Source of the DNA: Marinomonas arctica
Lineage (GTDB): Bacteria; Pseudomonadota; Gammaproteobacteria; Pseudomonadales; Marinomonadaceae
Assembly: GCF_003259225.1 (NCBI RefSeq)
Contig: NZ_QHJF01000001.1
Coordinates: 124,001-188,000, forward strand
DNA length: 64,000 bases
Reading direction: 5' to 3'
The notes under the pieces are model-generated. The model searched no databases, was not told the DNA's origin, and was given only the letters and a program-made list of their open reading frames with translations. How positions within the stretch are numbered: position 1 is the first letter of the stretch; each line of letters opens with the position of its first letter. Both the position numbers and the translations under genes were made by a program. Below are positions 56,328-64,000 of the stretch, piece after piece.

Positions 56328-56984
56328 ATGACCCGCGATGAACTCCTTAAGGCTTACAACGATATATTTGTGATCAAACACCCTTTTGTGAAGCACAAAC
56401 TCACTAGTCTTCGCGACAAAAACACCAGCACACGTGAATTCCGAATGCTGGTAGAAGAACTCGGCACACTAATAGGCTACGAAGCAACACGCGATTTAGA
56501 AACGACTGACGTTGAAATAGAAACCCCTCTTGAAAAAGCCATGTGCCCAGTTTTAAAAGGTAAAAAGCTTTGTATCGTTACCATCATGAGAGCAGGAAAC
56601 GGCTTGGCTGAGGGGGTATTGAAACTGTCGCCTTCCGCTCGAGTTGGACACGTTGGCTTGTATCGTGACCCAGAAACGAAACAACCAGTTGAATACTATC
56701 TAAAAATGCCACATTCCGTTAACGAACGTACCATTATTGTGGTCGACCCTATGCTCGCAACCGGTAACTCTGCGATCATGGCAATCGAAAAAATGAAAGC
56801 GATGGGCGCCACTGACATTCGTTTTATCTGTTTGTTTGCAGCACCTGAAGGGATTCAAGCGTTTAAAGCGGCACACCCTGATGTGGCTATGTACATAGGC
56901 TCTATCGATCGTGGCCTTGATGAACATGCTTATATTCGTCCAGGTGTTGGTGATGCAGGCGACCGCATTTACGGCACGCGTTAA
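56328..56984 (+). CDS. upp: Uracil phosphoribosyltransferase
   Basis: Upp salvages uracil to UMP with PRPP. The 218-residue product has [40 protein letters not shown], the PRPP loop [20 protein letters not shown] and the C-terminal uracil site [17 protein letters not shown]. The N-terminal dozen residues differ from E. coli Upp, but the family core is intact. ATG has AAAGG upstream. It is followed by a strong terminator. Confidence 0.95.
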   Translation: MTRDELLKAYNDIFVIKHPFVKHKLTSLRDKNTSTREFRMLVEELGTLIGYEATRDLETTDVEIETPLEKAMCPVLKGKKLCIVTIMRAGNGLAEGVLKLSPSARVGHVGLYRDPETKQPVEYYLKMPHSVNERTIIVVDPMLATGNSAIMAIEKMKAMGATDIRFICLFAAPEGIQAFKAAHPDVAMYIGSIDRGLDEHAYIRPGVGDAGDRIYGTR

Positions 56985-57007
56985 TCGTTAGCAACCAATA
57001 TAAAACA

Positions 57008-57044
57008 ATAAGCCGCCTTATTGATCTAAAAATAGGCGGCTTAT
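57008..57044 (+). terminator. Terminator between upp and the LysE-type gene, probably bidirectional
   Basis: ATAAGCCGCCT (57008-57018) and AGGCGGCTTAT (57034-57044) form a perfect 11-base stem. T-rich bases flank it on both strands (ATTATGTT on the plus strand, TGTTTTAT on the minus strand), so it can serve both convergent genes. Confidence 0.85.
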
Positions 57045-57105
57045 ATTATGTTGAGCAATGGCTATTACGTTGAGTAACAGCCCTTGTTTGATCATGGAAA
57101 AAGGG

Positions 57106-57726
57106 CTAGCTTTTTAGCGCAAGAAACGCCCCCGCACTAGCCATAATCCCCCCGGCTGTTCGGTTTAATACCTTCATTGAGCGCTCTGATTTCATAAAAC
57201 GTCGCGCCTGTGAGGCGCTCACAGAAATAATCGTCAACCCCAACATAAGTCCAGCCGACGCCAGCACCGAAGCCAACACAATATCAAAGCCGCTCAATAC
57301 AGTCAGGTCCATAAAGGTCGGTAAAAAAGCCACATAAAACAAAATCACTTTGGGATTAGACGCCGATATCATAAAGCCCTGAATAAAACTTGCGATTTGA
57401 TTCGTTTCTGTATGCGCATCGTTTTCTGAAGAGGCGGCGGCTACTGGTGACACCCACATTTTCCAACCCAGATAAATCAGGTACGCCGCACCGGCATAAC
57501 GAATCACTAAAAAAAGATCTTCCCAAGCAGACGCAATGGCCGCCAAACCAAAACACGCCATCACCAAATAGACAATATCACTCAATACCATTCCAGCACT
57601 CAAGGAAATACTGGCTCGCGCGCCTTTAGACATGCTTCTAGCCAAAATAGCAAACACACCAGGGCCTGGGGTAATGCTAAAAATAAAGATGGCCAAAAAG
57701 AACGTAATCCCACTTTCTAATGTCAT
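57106..57726 (-). CDS. LysE/RhtB family amino acid exporter
   Basis: The 206-residue protein has five to six membrane helices and begins ESGITFFLAIFIFSITPGPG, the LysE/RhtB opening with the ITPGP motif. The next feature, KGARASISLSAGMVLSDIVY, also fits. It should export an amino acid or homoserine lactone-type compound. It follows the TetR gene by 13 bases, so expression probably depends on that regulator. ATG at 57726 is the start. Confidence 0.9.
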   Translation of the reverse strand: MTLESGITFFLAIFIFSITPGPGVFAILARSMSKGARASISLSAGMVLSDIVYLVMACFGLAAIASAWEDLFLVIRYAGAAYLIYLGWKMWVSPVAAASSENDAHTETNQIASFIQGFMISASNPKVILFYVAFLPTFMDLTVLSGFDIVLASVLASAGLMLGLTIISVSASQARRFMKSERSMKVLNRTAGGIMASAGAFLALKS

Positions 57727-57739
57727 AACCTGTCCTCAA

Positions 57740-58384
57740 TTAATGCTCAACCACACCACAACCCGCTAATACCATACGAGTAATAAACTGCTTCGCCTCA
57801 TCAAAGTCACTCTCGTCTAGCTCGTCTTTTTGCAGCATTATTTTCACTTGGGCATCAAAATCGGCATAAGTCTGCGTCATCGCCCAAATACTGATAAAAA
57901 GATGCTCCGTCGATACTGGCGCCATTAATCCCTTCTCAACCCACACTTGAATAGTGGCTTTCTCTCGCTTCAACTCAGTGACAAATAAGTTTCGTAGATA
58001 ATCCAAAACAAAATGCTCTTCACCGATCAGCGCCATAGCAAAAATTTTCGAGGCGTTTTTATTGATACGAGATTGATCTATTTTTTCGCTAATGTAACGC
58101 GTTAAATTGCGCTTGGGGCCTTCTTCAAGATTAAACTCACTGACAGAATCCAGCCATAAGCGCAGAATGCGCTCCAACACTGCTTCTAGTAAATCTTTTT
58201 TAGAGCGATAGTAATAATGCACATTGGCTTTAGGGAGACCCGCTTCATCAGCGATCATTTGCGTCGTTGTTTTCGCAAGCCCCTGTCGCGCAAAAACACG
58301 CTCAGACGTTTCCAGAATAAGAGCTTGATTTTGCGCACGAATATGCGCTTTTAACTGATCTTTTGGTCGTTTATCTTCACTCAA
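57740..58384 (-). CDS. TetR/AcrR family transcriptional regulator, RutR-like
   Basis: The 214-residue product has the TetR helix-turn-helix (LETSERVFARQGLAKTTTQM, IADEAGLPKANVHYYYRSKK) and a TetR_C domain like that of RutR (EDHFVLDYLRNLF-type, SIWAMTQTYADFDAQVKIML). RutR senses uracil in E. coli; here the effector is unknown. The start is TTG at 58382-58384 with GAGG seven bases upstream. It is transcribed with the LysE-type exporter gene downstream, so it may control that gene and itself. Confidence 0.9.
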   Translation of the reverse strand: MSEDKRPKDQLKAHIRAQNQALILETSERVFARQGLAKTTTQMIADEAGLPKANVHYYYRSKKDLLEAVLERILRLWLDSVSEFNLEEGPKRNLTRYISEKIDQSRINKNASKIFAMALIGEEHFVLDYLRNLFVTELKREKATIQVWVEKGLMAPVSTEHLFISIWAMTQTYADFDAQVKIMLQKDELDESDFDEAKQFITRMVLAGCGVVEH

Positions 58385-58514
58385 TGGTTGGCCTCACAAT
58401 GTATTTTTTACTAAAGGGGGGAAAGTAATAGATATCGACTTATCATCCTGCGCGATACCAGCGGAAGGATAACATTCTTTAGAATTGACACGAAGCGATA
58501 AGAAAAATCAGCCT

Positions 58515-58539
58515 AAAAAAAAGGGAGCCGAAGCTCCCC
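58515..58539 (-). terminator. Strong UUCG-loop Rho-independent terminator
   Basis: On the minus strand GGGAGC-TTCG-GCTCCC is followed by eight T residues (A-tract at 58515-58522). It lies about 130 bases upstream of the TetR gene and 270 bases after the GGDEF gene. Confidence 0.9.
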
Positions 58540-58728
58540 ATTTCCCCTCGTAGCAGAGACCTTCATGACTATAGGCATTCGTCACTGGGCTAACTGCTAC
58601 ACCACGTTGGCACTGTAATCGAGGCGCATAAAAAATGCGCATCTCAATGTTCTTTAAGGTTACTTCTGACAGCAACCTTAAGTGAAGGTATGAAGATTAA
58701 AGCCACATACACTCACTTTTAAATAAGT
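58515..58728 (-). ncRNA. Candidate structured small RNA or leader (unrecognised)
   Basis: The 423 bases between the GGDEF and TetR genes hold no open reading frame that I trust, but on the minus strand have several hairpins: an 8-base stem at 58654-58681, GCGCAT/ATGCGC at 58624-58640, an outer CCTCG/CGAGG stem (58546-58550 with 58620-58624) enclosing GTAGCAG/CTGCTAC (58550-58556 with 58594-58600), and a UUCG terminator at the end. A weak promoter lies upstream. It does not match a riboswitch that I recognise. It could be a free small RNA or an attenuated leader of the TetR-LysE unit. Confidence 0.4.
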
Positions 58729-58734
58729 AGATTC

Positions 58735-58763
58735 ATTATTAAACAAGAGACATTGCGGTGCAA
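58735..58763 (-). promoter_or_regulatory. Candidate promoter for the structured region
   Basis: TTGCAC (58758-58763) and AATAAT (58735-58740) on the minus strand, spacer 17, sit about 45 bases downstream of the GGDEF stop and would start a transcript near 58728. Confidence 0.4.
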
Positions 58764-58807
58764 TAGGTGGAATGAAAATAATTGACCGATTGATCAATTA
58801 TTTTAGA

Positions 58808-59965
58808 TTACGGTATTTTTCTAGGCAAAGTGGACTTGGAAACACGGTTTCTTCCTTTCTTTTTTGACTGATACAAGGCGTCATCAGCTCGTTTTAGCAC
58901 AGAATCTGGCGACTCACCTTGGCCCGCAAAAGCAACACCAAGACTGGCTGTCACGTTAACCTCTACGTCCTTTTTCTTTTTAGGGTCAAATACCTTAACA
59001 AAAGTGGCCTCAATATTCTTACGCACCAATTCTAAAACATGCTCAACATCCCCAAGGTGTCGACCTCGGAATACAATCGTAAATTCTTCCCCACCATAAC
59101 GAAATGCCCGACCAGGGCTAGCATGTTGCTTCAACACAGACGCCACGCTTTTCAGCACTTTATCGCCCATATCATGGCCATAAGTGTCATTGAATGACTT
59201 GAAATGATCCACATCGACCATTGCAATAGCGTATTGTTTAGGCAGCCCAACAAGTTGCTCATTTAATGCGCGCCGACCTGGTAACTTAGTCATATCGTCT
59301 AAATACGCCATTCGGTGACTTTCCATCAGTAAAAACCAAATCCACAACAGAAACTGCGCAGACAATAAAGCATCAAACTGAACACTGGATGAAACAAAGT
59401 GACTAATGATCAGCAGACTGACGATACTCACCAACCCACTAGCCAGAAAGACCTCCCCACTCAACCACCAAGCGAGACCTATCGCCGACAAGCTAACAAT
59501 CAATACACACCAGAGTAAAATAGTTGACCAACTCACGCTGGTGTTAAAAAAAGTACTATCCAAAAAGGCAAAAGACACCCAGCTACGTTCTATCGCATAG
59601 CACCAGCAAACCAACATAAACACAAACAGAATACGATTTGCCGCAAAGCGATTAAAAAAACCTCTTTCTGGCACAAAACTTAGCAAGGCAATGCAAAAAC
59701 ACGACACCACCAAATACGCTGTTAGTGACGCCTGTTGATCAAAATCCCCATACAGTTTGGGAATCAAAAGCAACAAGATAAGGATTAACACTCGGCCTTT
59801 GTTAAAGTGCCAAGCAAGGAGAATCGCAACACCGGATAAGATAAACGGCAATAAAGGCAGCAAACTAAACCACAAAGGTGGCAACGCACTAACATACAAA
59901 CTAGCGTAGATACTGACTAGAAGAATGAAGCAAGGCACTAACAATGAACTTAAACGTTCGGACAT
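58808..59965 (-). CDS. Membrane-bound GGDEF diguanylate cyclase
   Basis: The 385-residue protein has about seven membrane helices in residues 1 to 215, then a GGDEF domain (about 222 to 380): DDMTKLPGRRALNEQL, IAMVDVDHFKSFNDTYGHDM and the active-site RYGGEEFTIVF at about residues 300 to 310. The GGEEF form is a functional variant. It should make c-di-GMP in response to a membrane-perceived signal. No I-site RxxD is obvious just upstream of the motif. ATG at 59965 is the start. A tail of ADDALYQSKKKGRNRV matches the family end. Confidence 0.92.
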   Translation of the reverse strand: MSERLSSLLVPCFILLVSIYASLYVSALPPLWFSLLPLLPFILSGVAILLAWHFNKGRVLILILLLLIPKLYGDFDQQASLTAYLVVSCFCIALLSFVPERGFFNRFAANRILFVFMLVCWCYAIERSWVSFAFLDSTFFNTSVSWSTILLWCVLIVSLSAIGLAWWLSGEVFLASGLVSIVSLLIISHFVSSSVQFDALLSAQFLLWIWFLLMESHRMAYLDDMTKLPGRRALNEQLVGLPKQYAIAMVDVDHFKSFNDTYGHDMGDKVLKSVASVLKQHASPGRAFRYGGEEFTIVFRGRHLGDVEHVLELVRKNIEATFVKVFDPKKKKDVEVNVTASLGVAFAGQGESPDSVLKRADDALYQSKKKGRNRVSKSTLPRKIP

Positions 59966-60075
59966 AAAAAAATCAAACCCATCGAATCATTCGATTAAAT
60001 ACGACCAATATATTGCCCCGAAAACGATTCATTTTCATCAATAATAATGTGAATTCTAAATTAAAGGAAAAAAAA

Positions 60076-61047
60076 ATGGGATTACTTGTCGACGGAAAAT
60101 GGGTTGATCAGTGGTATGACACAAAAGCAAATCAAGGTAAATTTGTTCGCAGCGAGTCGGCGTTCAGAAATTGGATTTACCCAAAAAATACGTATAACTC
60201 AAATGATGCTGGTCATTTTCCTGCTCAAAAGGGACGCTACCACCTGTACATTTCACTCGCCTGTCCATGGGCGCACCGTGCCTTAGCATTCATCAAGCTC
60301 AAGCAGTTAGAAGAGATTATCAGCATCAGCTGCGTGCACCCTGACATGCTCGAAAATGGCTGGGAGTTTAAGCAAGATCGTCATTTTGACGACCCAAACG
60401 TGACGATGGGCGACCCATTGCATCATTTTGATTTTGCTTATCAGCTCTATACCAAAGCAGAACCCAATTACAGCGGTAGAGTCACCGTTCCGATTTTATG
60501 GGACAAAGAGCGTCAAACTATAGTGTCTAATGAATCGGCAGACATCATCCGCATCTTTAATCATGCATTTAATGACATCACAGGCAATACCCTCGATTTT
60601 TACCCCGCAGAAAAAGCGGCAGAGATAGATGAGATCAACGAACGTATTTACAACACGGTCAACAATGGGGTGTATAAATGCGGCTTTGCCACAACTCAAG
60701 ACGCTTATGAGGAGGCATTAACGCCTCTGTTTGACACACTGGACTTCTTGGAAATACGTCTATCAGATCGCCTTTATTTGCTCGGGGATGAACAAACTGA
60801 AGCAGATTGGCGGCTCTTTACCACCCTCATTCGTTTCGATGCGGTCTATTTTGGTCACTTTAAATGCAATATAAAGCGCATTTTAGACTACCCACATCTT
60901 AATGCGTATTTGAAACGTCTTTACGAGGTGCCCAATATAGCGAGCACGGTCAATTTACAGCATATCAAACGCCATTATTACTACAGCCATAAAACCATCA
61001 ATCCCACCCAGCTTGTTCCTGCCGGACCTGCTACACTCTTTAATTGA
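60076..61047 (+). CDS. yqjG: Glutathionyl-hydroquinone reductase YqjG-like
   Basis: YqjG-type enzymes reduce glutathionyl-hydroquinones with glutathione. The 323-residue product has the catalytic LACPWAHRALAFIKLKQLEE with Cys63, the same number as in E. coli YqjG, and the GST C-terminal domain with YNTVNNGVYKCGFATTQDAY and TEADWRLFTTLIRFDAVYFG. ATG at 60076 has AAAGGAA upstream; longer frames would add a non-conserved head. A terminator-like hairpin lies about 60 bases after the stop. Confidence 0.93.
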   Translation: MGLLVDGKWVDQWYDTKANQGKFVRSESAFRNWIYPKNTYNSNDAGHFPAQKGRYHLYISLACPWAHRALAFIKLKQLEEIISISCVHPDMLENGWEFKQDRHFDDPNVTMGDPLHHFDFAYQLYTKAEPNYSGRVTVPILWDKERQTIVSNESADIIRIFNHAFNDITGNTLDFYPAEKAAEIDEINERIYNTVNNGVYKCGFATTQDAYEEALTPLFDTLDFLEIRLSDRLYLLGDEQTEADWRLFTTLIRFDAVYFGHFKCNIKRILDYPHLNAYLKRLYEVPNIASTVNLQHIKRHYYYSHKTINPTQLVPAGPATLFN

Positions 61048-61108
61048 GAGTGAGAGGACTAAAAAGGGAATTAAGGTAAATTCAAGAAGCCTAAGTTTAA
61101 AGTCTATT

Positions 61109-61147
61109 AAAGTGAGTGCTTTTTAAGGATAATACGCTCACTTTTTA
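61109..61147 (+). terminator. Possible terminator after yqjG
   Basis: AAAGTGAG (61109-61116) and CTCACTTT (61137-61144) form an 8-base stem with a 20-base loop followed by a T-rich run. The loop is long, so the call is moderate. Confidence 0.45.
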
Positions 61148-61211
61148 TTCGCTTTAGCCAGCCATAAGTAGCGCTTGCTAGAAAAATATAAATACTTGAG
61201 AGTTGTGGCTT

Positions 61212-62081
61212 ATGGAAAAAAGAATACTGTGGACTATCTCCTTTGCACTGATATTTATTCTGTGGATAAAAGCAGGCCCTTTTAAAAGTGATGCCGAACG
61301 CTCCTATAAAGAAGAAGCCCCAGAATCAAGAGAGTCATCTCAAGACGCTGAAGAAGCAACCTCGAACGAAAAAAGCTACTTTAAATCACACCCCATAGAA
61401 ACCAGCCGCCCAGATTTTGCGGCTATCACAGACATCAGTGAACGCAAAAACGCATTTTTTGACTACTTGTCTCCGTTTGTAAATGAAAAAAACAACCTTA
61501 TTTTAAAAGACCGTGAACGCTTAATCGCTTTACTCAACAGCAGTAAAAAGTTGTCAAATAAAAATAGAAAATGGATCTCTTCTCTTCGGCAAGACCTGAA
61601 ACTAAAAAAACTTGATAATTATTCAAAAGAAGACATTAAAGTTCTGCTGAGTCGACTAGATATTATTCCTGTTTCCCTAGTATTAGCCCAGGCCGCAAAT
61701 GAATCCGCGTGGGGAACTTCCCGCTTTGCGACAGAAGGAAGCAACTATTTTGGACAATGGTGTTTTCGCAAGGGCTGTGGCCTAGTGCCAGAATCAAGGG
61801 ACAGCGATGCGGATCATGAAGTTCGCAAGTTTAACGATGCCCGTGAGTCTGTCTTTGCGTACATAGACAACTTAAATACAAACGCAGCCTATAAAGAATT
61901 GCGAGCGGCGCGCGCCGAATTACGTGACAACAACGAAGAAATTACAGGCCTAGGCCTAGTACATGGTTTACAACGTTATTCAGAACGTGGCCAAGCGTAT
62001 GTTGAAGAAATAGAAGGTTTAATTAATTATAACAAGTTGTGGCGTTTCAATCGCTCCCAACAGACAGCAGAGCCACAATAA
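61212..62081 (+). CDS. Membrane-anchored Bax/FlgJ-type glucosaminidase
   Basis: The 289-residue protein has a short N-terminal anchor (ILWTISFALIFILWIKA) and a charged linker, then a glucosaminidase domain of the Bax/GH73 type: SLVLAQAANESAWGTSRFAT with the catalytic Glu in ANESAWG, EGSNYFGQWCFRKGCG, and NLNTNAAYKELRAARAELRD. It should cleave peptidoglycan in the periplasm and resembles E. coli Bax. It is not in the flagellar cluster. ATG at 61212 has GAGAG upstream; a TTG 9 bases earlier is possible. Confidence 0.9.
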   Translation: MEKRILWTISFALIFILWIKAGPFKSDAERSYKEEAPESRESSQDAEEATSNEKSYFKSHPIETSRPDFAAITDISERKNAFFDYLSPFVNEKNNLILKDRERLIALLNSSKKLSNKNRKWISSLRQDLKLKKLDNYSKEDIKVLLSRLDIIPVSLVLAQAANESAWGTSRFATEGSNYFGQWCFRKGCGLVPESRDSDADHEVRKFNDARESVFAYIDNLNTNAAYKELRAARAELRDNNEEITGLGLVHGLQRYSERGQAYVEEIEGLINYNKLWRFNRSQQTAEPQ

Positions 62082-62181
62082 ATCCAACAAAGCTCTCAGC
62101 CTAAACAGGCCTATATGTAATAAAATGCAATTTATTGTTACGAAATTATCATACGCGGGGTGGCTAAGCATCACCCCCTTC

Positions 62182-62197
62182 ATTACAATATCGTAAT
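62182..62197. promoter_or_regulatory. Palindrome before fabY, possible operator
   Basis: ATTACAATATCGTAAT is a near-perfect 16-base palindrome, with one mismatched pair, 32 bases before the fabY start. A hairpin GGGGTG/CACCCC (62157-62162, 62172-62177) lies just upstream and may end the glucosaminidase transcript. I do not recognise the palindrome as a known regulator site. Confidence 0.35.
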
Positions 62198-62229
62198 ATT
62201 TCACCCACTCATCAAACGAGGAAATTCAA

Positions 62230-64000
62230 TTGGCCCGTTTACCTGTTATTGTTGGCTTTGGCGGAATCAATTCGGCTGGTCGTACCTCATCACATCAAGC
62301 ATATCGTCGAATTGTCTTTGATCTTCTGCCAAATTCAATCCAGCAGGATGTTATACTTGATCTTGCGACCATCACCGACATGGCTGAACACAAAAATGGA
62401 CTTTGGCACACAAAAAGTGGTGAAGCGCTAGACGCTGCCGCACTGATTGATAGTATTGGTGAATCTCTACTTGCACGCACTCTGATTCGTCGCATTCACC
62501 CAAGCCTATTCGACGTAGATCATGTGGTATTACACAAATCGACGGTATTACAAGCCAATCAATCGGAAGAGAAATTAAGTTTTACCATTAAAACAAGATC
62601 TCTTCCTAGTGATCGACCGACCAATTGGCAGGTAACTGAAATATCGGACAGTTTGAGTGAAGTTGTCGTCGATGGTAATTTGGAAACCTTCATAAAGGAC
62701 ACTAGGCCGTTGTCCGTAAAAGCAGCCGGTCAGCTGCCAACAGGCTTTGATCCGTCCAAATTATACCAAAGCCGAAACCACCCTCGCGGTTTACAAATGA
62801 CGGTATATGGCGCTTCTGATGCCATTAAAAGCAGTGGGATTGATTGGGAAACCATCCGCAGCAAAGTGGCTCCCGATCAGATGGCTGTCTATGCGGCTAA
62901 CTCCATTGGTCAAATGGACGATCTTGGATTTGGCGGTATGTTAAAATCGGCCTTAATGGGCAAACGTACCACATCCAAACATTTGCCTCTTGGTTACGCT
63001 CAGATGCCAGCCGACTTTGTTAACGCCTACATACTAGGCAGTGTGGGTAATGTAGGGACTGCTATTGGTGCTTGTGCCACTTATTTCTTCAACTTGGAAA
63101 AAGCCATTGACGGTATCAAATCGGGCAAGTTCCGCGTTGCTATGGTCGGTGGCAGTGATGCGCCTATCACACCCGAAATTATCGAAGGATTTAGAACAAT
63201 GGGAGCGCTGGCGGAAGACACCGCATTGTTGGCTCTGGATCAAATCACCAACCAAGAAGAACCAGACCACACTCGTAGCTGTCGACCATTTGCTCAAAAC
63301 TGCGGTTTTACGATCGGAGAATCAAGCCAATGGACCCTGTTAATGGACGATGAACTCGCCATTGAACTGGGAGCGCAAATATTTGGCGCTATCCCAGCGG
63401 TCTTTTCTTATGCTGACGGACATAAAAAATCCATCTCGGCACCTGGTATTGGCAATTATTTAACCATGAGCAAAGCCATGGCGTATTTGCAAAATATCAT
63501 TGGCAATGATGGTTTAACGCAACGTACCTTTATTCAAGCGCACGGTACAAGCACGCCACAAAACCGCATAACAGAATCTCATGTGCTTAGCAAAGCGGCG
63601 ACCAGCTTTGGTGCAACAGGCATACCTGTTGTGGCCATGAAAGCCTTTCTTGGGCACTCCCAAGGAACCGCCGGTGGTGATCAACTTCATTTATCGTTGG
63701 GTGTGTGGAAAGATGGTATTTTGCCAGGTATCACGACATCACATGAAATCGCAGACGATGTGTATCAAGAAGGCTTAAAGTTTCAACTAAAACACGAAGC
63801 TTACGGAAAAGACTATTTTGATGCAGCTCTCTTAAACTCAAAAGGGTTTGGAGGCAACAACGCAACAGCCGTTTTGTTATCACCCAACCAAGCGATGAAG
63901 ATGCTAAGTAAACGCTACACAGCGGAGCAACTTGATGCTTACCAAACTAAAAAAGCAGAGGTTGTTAACGTGGCAGAAGAGTACAACCAAGCAACGATTC
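62230..64000 (+). CDS. fabY: Beta-ketoacyl-ACP synthase FabY, 3' end beyond the window
   Basis: FabY starts fatty acid synthesis by condensing acetyl-CoA with malonyl-ACP in bacteria without FabH; it is known from Pseudomonas aeruginosa. The 590 residues visible carry the catalytic Cys282 (TAIGACATYFFNLE), His438 (QAHGTSTP) and His476 (FLGHSQGTAG), and start ARLPVIVGFGGINSAGRTSS, with SAGQLPTGFDPS-like and YQSRNHPRGLQMTVYGASDA segments typical of the family. The usual length is about 630 residues, so a little is missing. The start is TTG at 62230-62232, with GAGG eight bases upstream. No fab gene is next to it. Confidence 0.93.
   Translation, partial: MARLPVIVGFGGINSAGRTSSHQAYRRIVFDLLPNSIQQDVILDLATITDMAEHKNGLWHTKSGEALDAAALIDSIGESLLARTLIRRIHPSLFDVDHVVLHKSTVLQANQSEEKLSFTIKTRSLPSDRPTNWQVTEISDSLSEVVVDGNLETFIKDTRPLSVKAAGQLPTGFDPSKLYQSRNHPRGLQMTVYGASDAIKSSGIDWETIRSKVAPDQMAVYAANSIGQMDDLGFGGMLKSALMGKRTTSKHLPLGYAQMPADFVNAYILGSVGNVGTAIGACATYFFNLEKAIDGIKSGKFRVAMVGGSDAPITPEIIEGFRTMGALAEDTALLALDQITNQEEPDHTRSCRPFAQNCGFTIGESSQWTLLMDDELAIELGAQIFGAIPAVFSYADGHKKSISAPGIGNYLTMSKAMAYLQNIIGNDGLTQRTFIQAHGTSTPQNRITESHVLSKAATSFGATGIPVVAMKAFLGHSQGTAGGDQLHLSLGVWKDGILPGITTSHEIADDVYQEGLKFQLKHEAYGKDYFDAALLNSKGFGGNNATAVLLSPNQAMKMLSKRYTAEQLDAYQTKKAEVVNVAEEYNQATI

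Noticed and set aside
58540..58625. A tRNA gene in the structured intergenic region
   Set aside because: The stems do not form a cloverleaf and the T-loop signature TTCGAATC is absent.
1..64000. CRISPR array, prophage, integron or insertion sequence
   Set aside because: No regularly spaced direct repeats, integrase, transposase or phage structural genes are visible in either strand.

Overview
The window looks like a chromosome segment from a marine gammaproteobacterium of the Oceanospirillales, most like Marinomonas. This rests on gene content and order read by eye, not on a search: polar-flagellum genes fliE to fliP next to a FlrBC/FleSR pair, a bioBFHCD cluster, a FabY-type ketoacyl synthase, an AsrA-type Lon, and rpsF-rpsR-DUF2232-rplI beside dnaB. 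Base composition is moderate and even, and I see no phage, integrase, CRISPR array or rRNA/tRNA gene.

Region 1 (1-19643, minus strand) is flagellar. From its upstream end it reads: a FleQ-like protein without its ATPase domain, flrB, flrC, fliE, fliF, fliG, fliH, fliI, fliJ, two large unrecognised genes, a STAS protein, a REC-SpoIIE-HATPase regulator, fliK, fliL, fliM, fliN, fliO and fliP (cut by the window edge). The four genes between fliJ and fliK look like a sensory and partner-switching module built into the hook/basal-body operon.

Region 2 (19734-26471) makes biotin: bioB-bioF-bioH-bioC-bioD on the minus strand, and comF then bioA on the plus strand. A candidate BirA operator overlaps the bioB promoter and lies inside the start of comF. 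Region 3 (26472-31892) holds a REP/MITE-like element, an Aer-like chemoreceptor, dnaB, and the rplI-DUF2232-rpsR-rpsF operon with its promoter and terminator. Region 4 (31991-35537) has a MipA/OmpV outer-membrane protein and three EamA-type transporters. Region 5 (35591-39083) is thiBPQ under a TPP riboswitch.

Region 6 (39114-49747) is lipopolysaccharide inner-core assembly: waaA, msbA and hldE on one strand, an AGE-family epimerase-like gene, hldD, waaF and a family 2 glycosyltransferase on the other, then family 4 and family 9 glycosyltransferases. Region 7 (49987-64000) is mixed housekeeping: a small unknown protein, sseA, tlyA, a MATE transporter, lon, upp, a TetR-LysE pair, a structured intergenic region that may encode a small RNA, a GGDEF protein, yqjG, a Bax-like glucosaminidase and the start of fabY.

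The most unusual items are the ATPase-less FleQ, the four-gene cassette in the flagellar operon, and the multi-hairpin region at 58515-58728.
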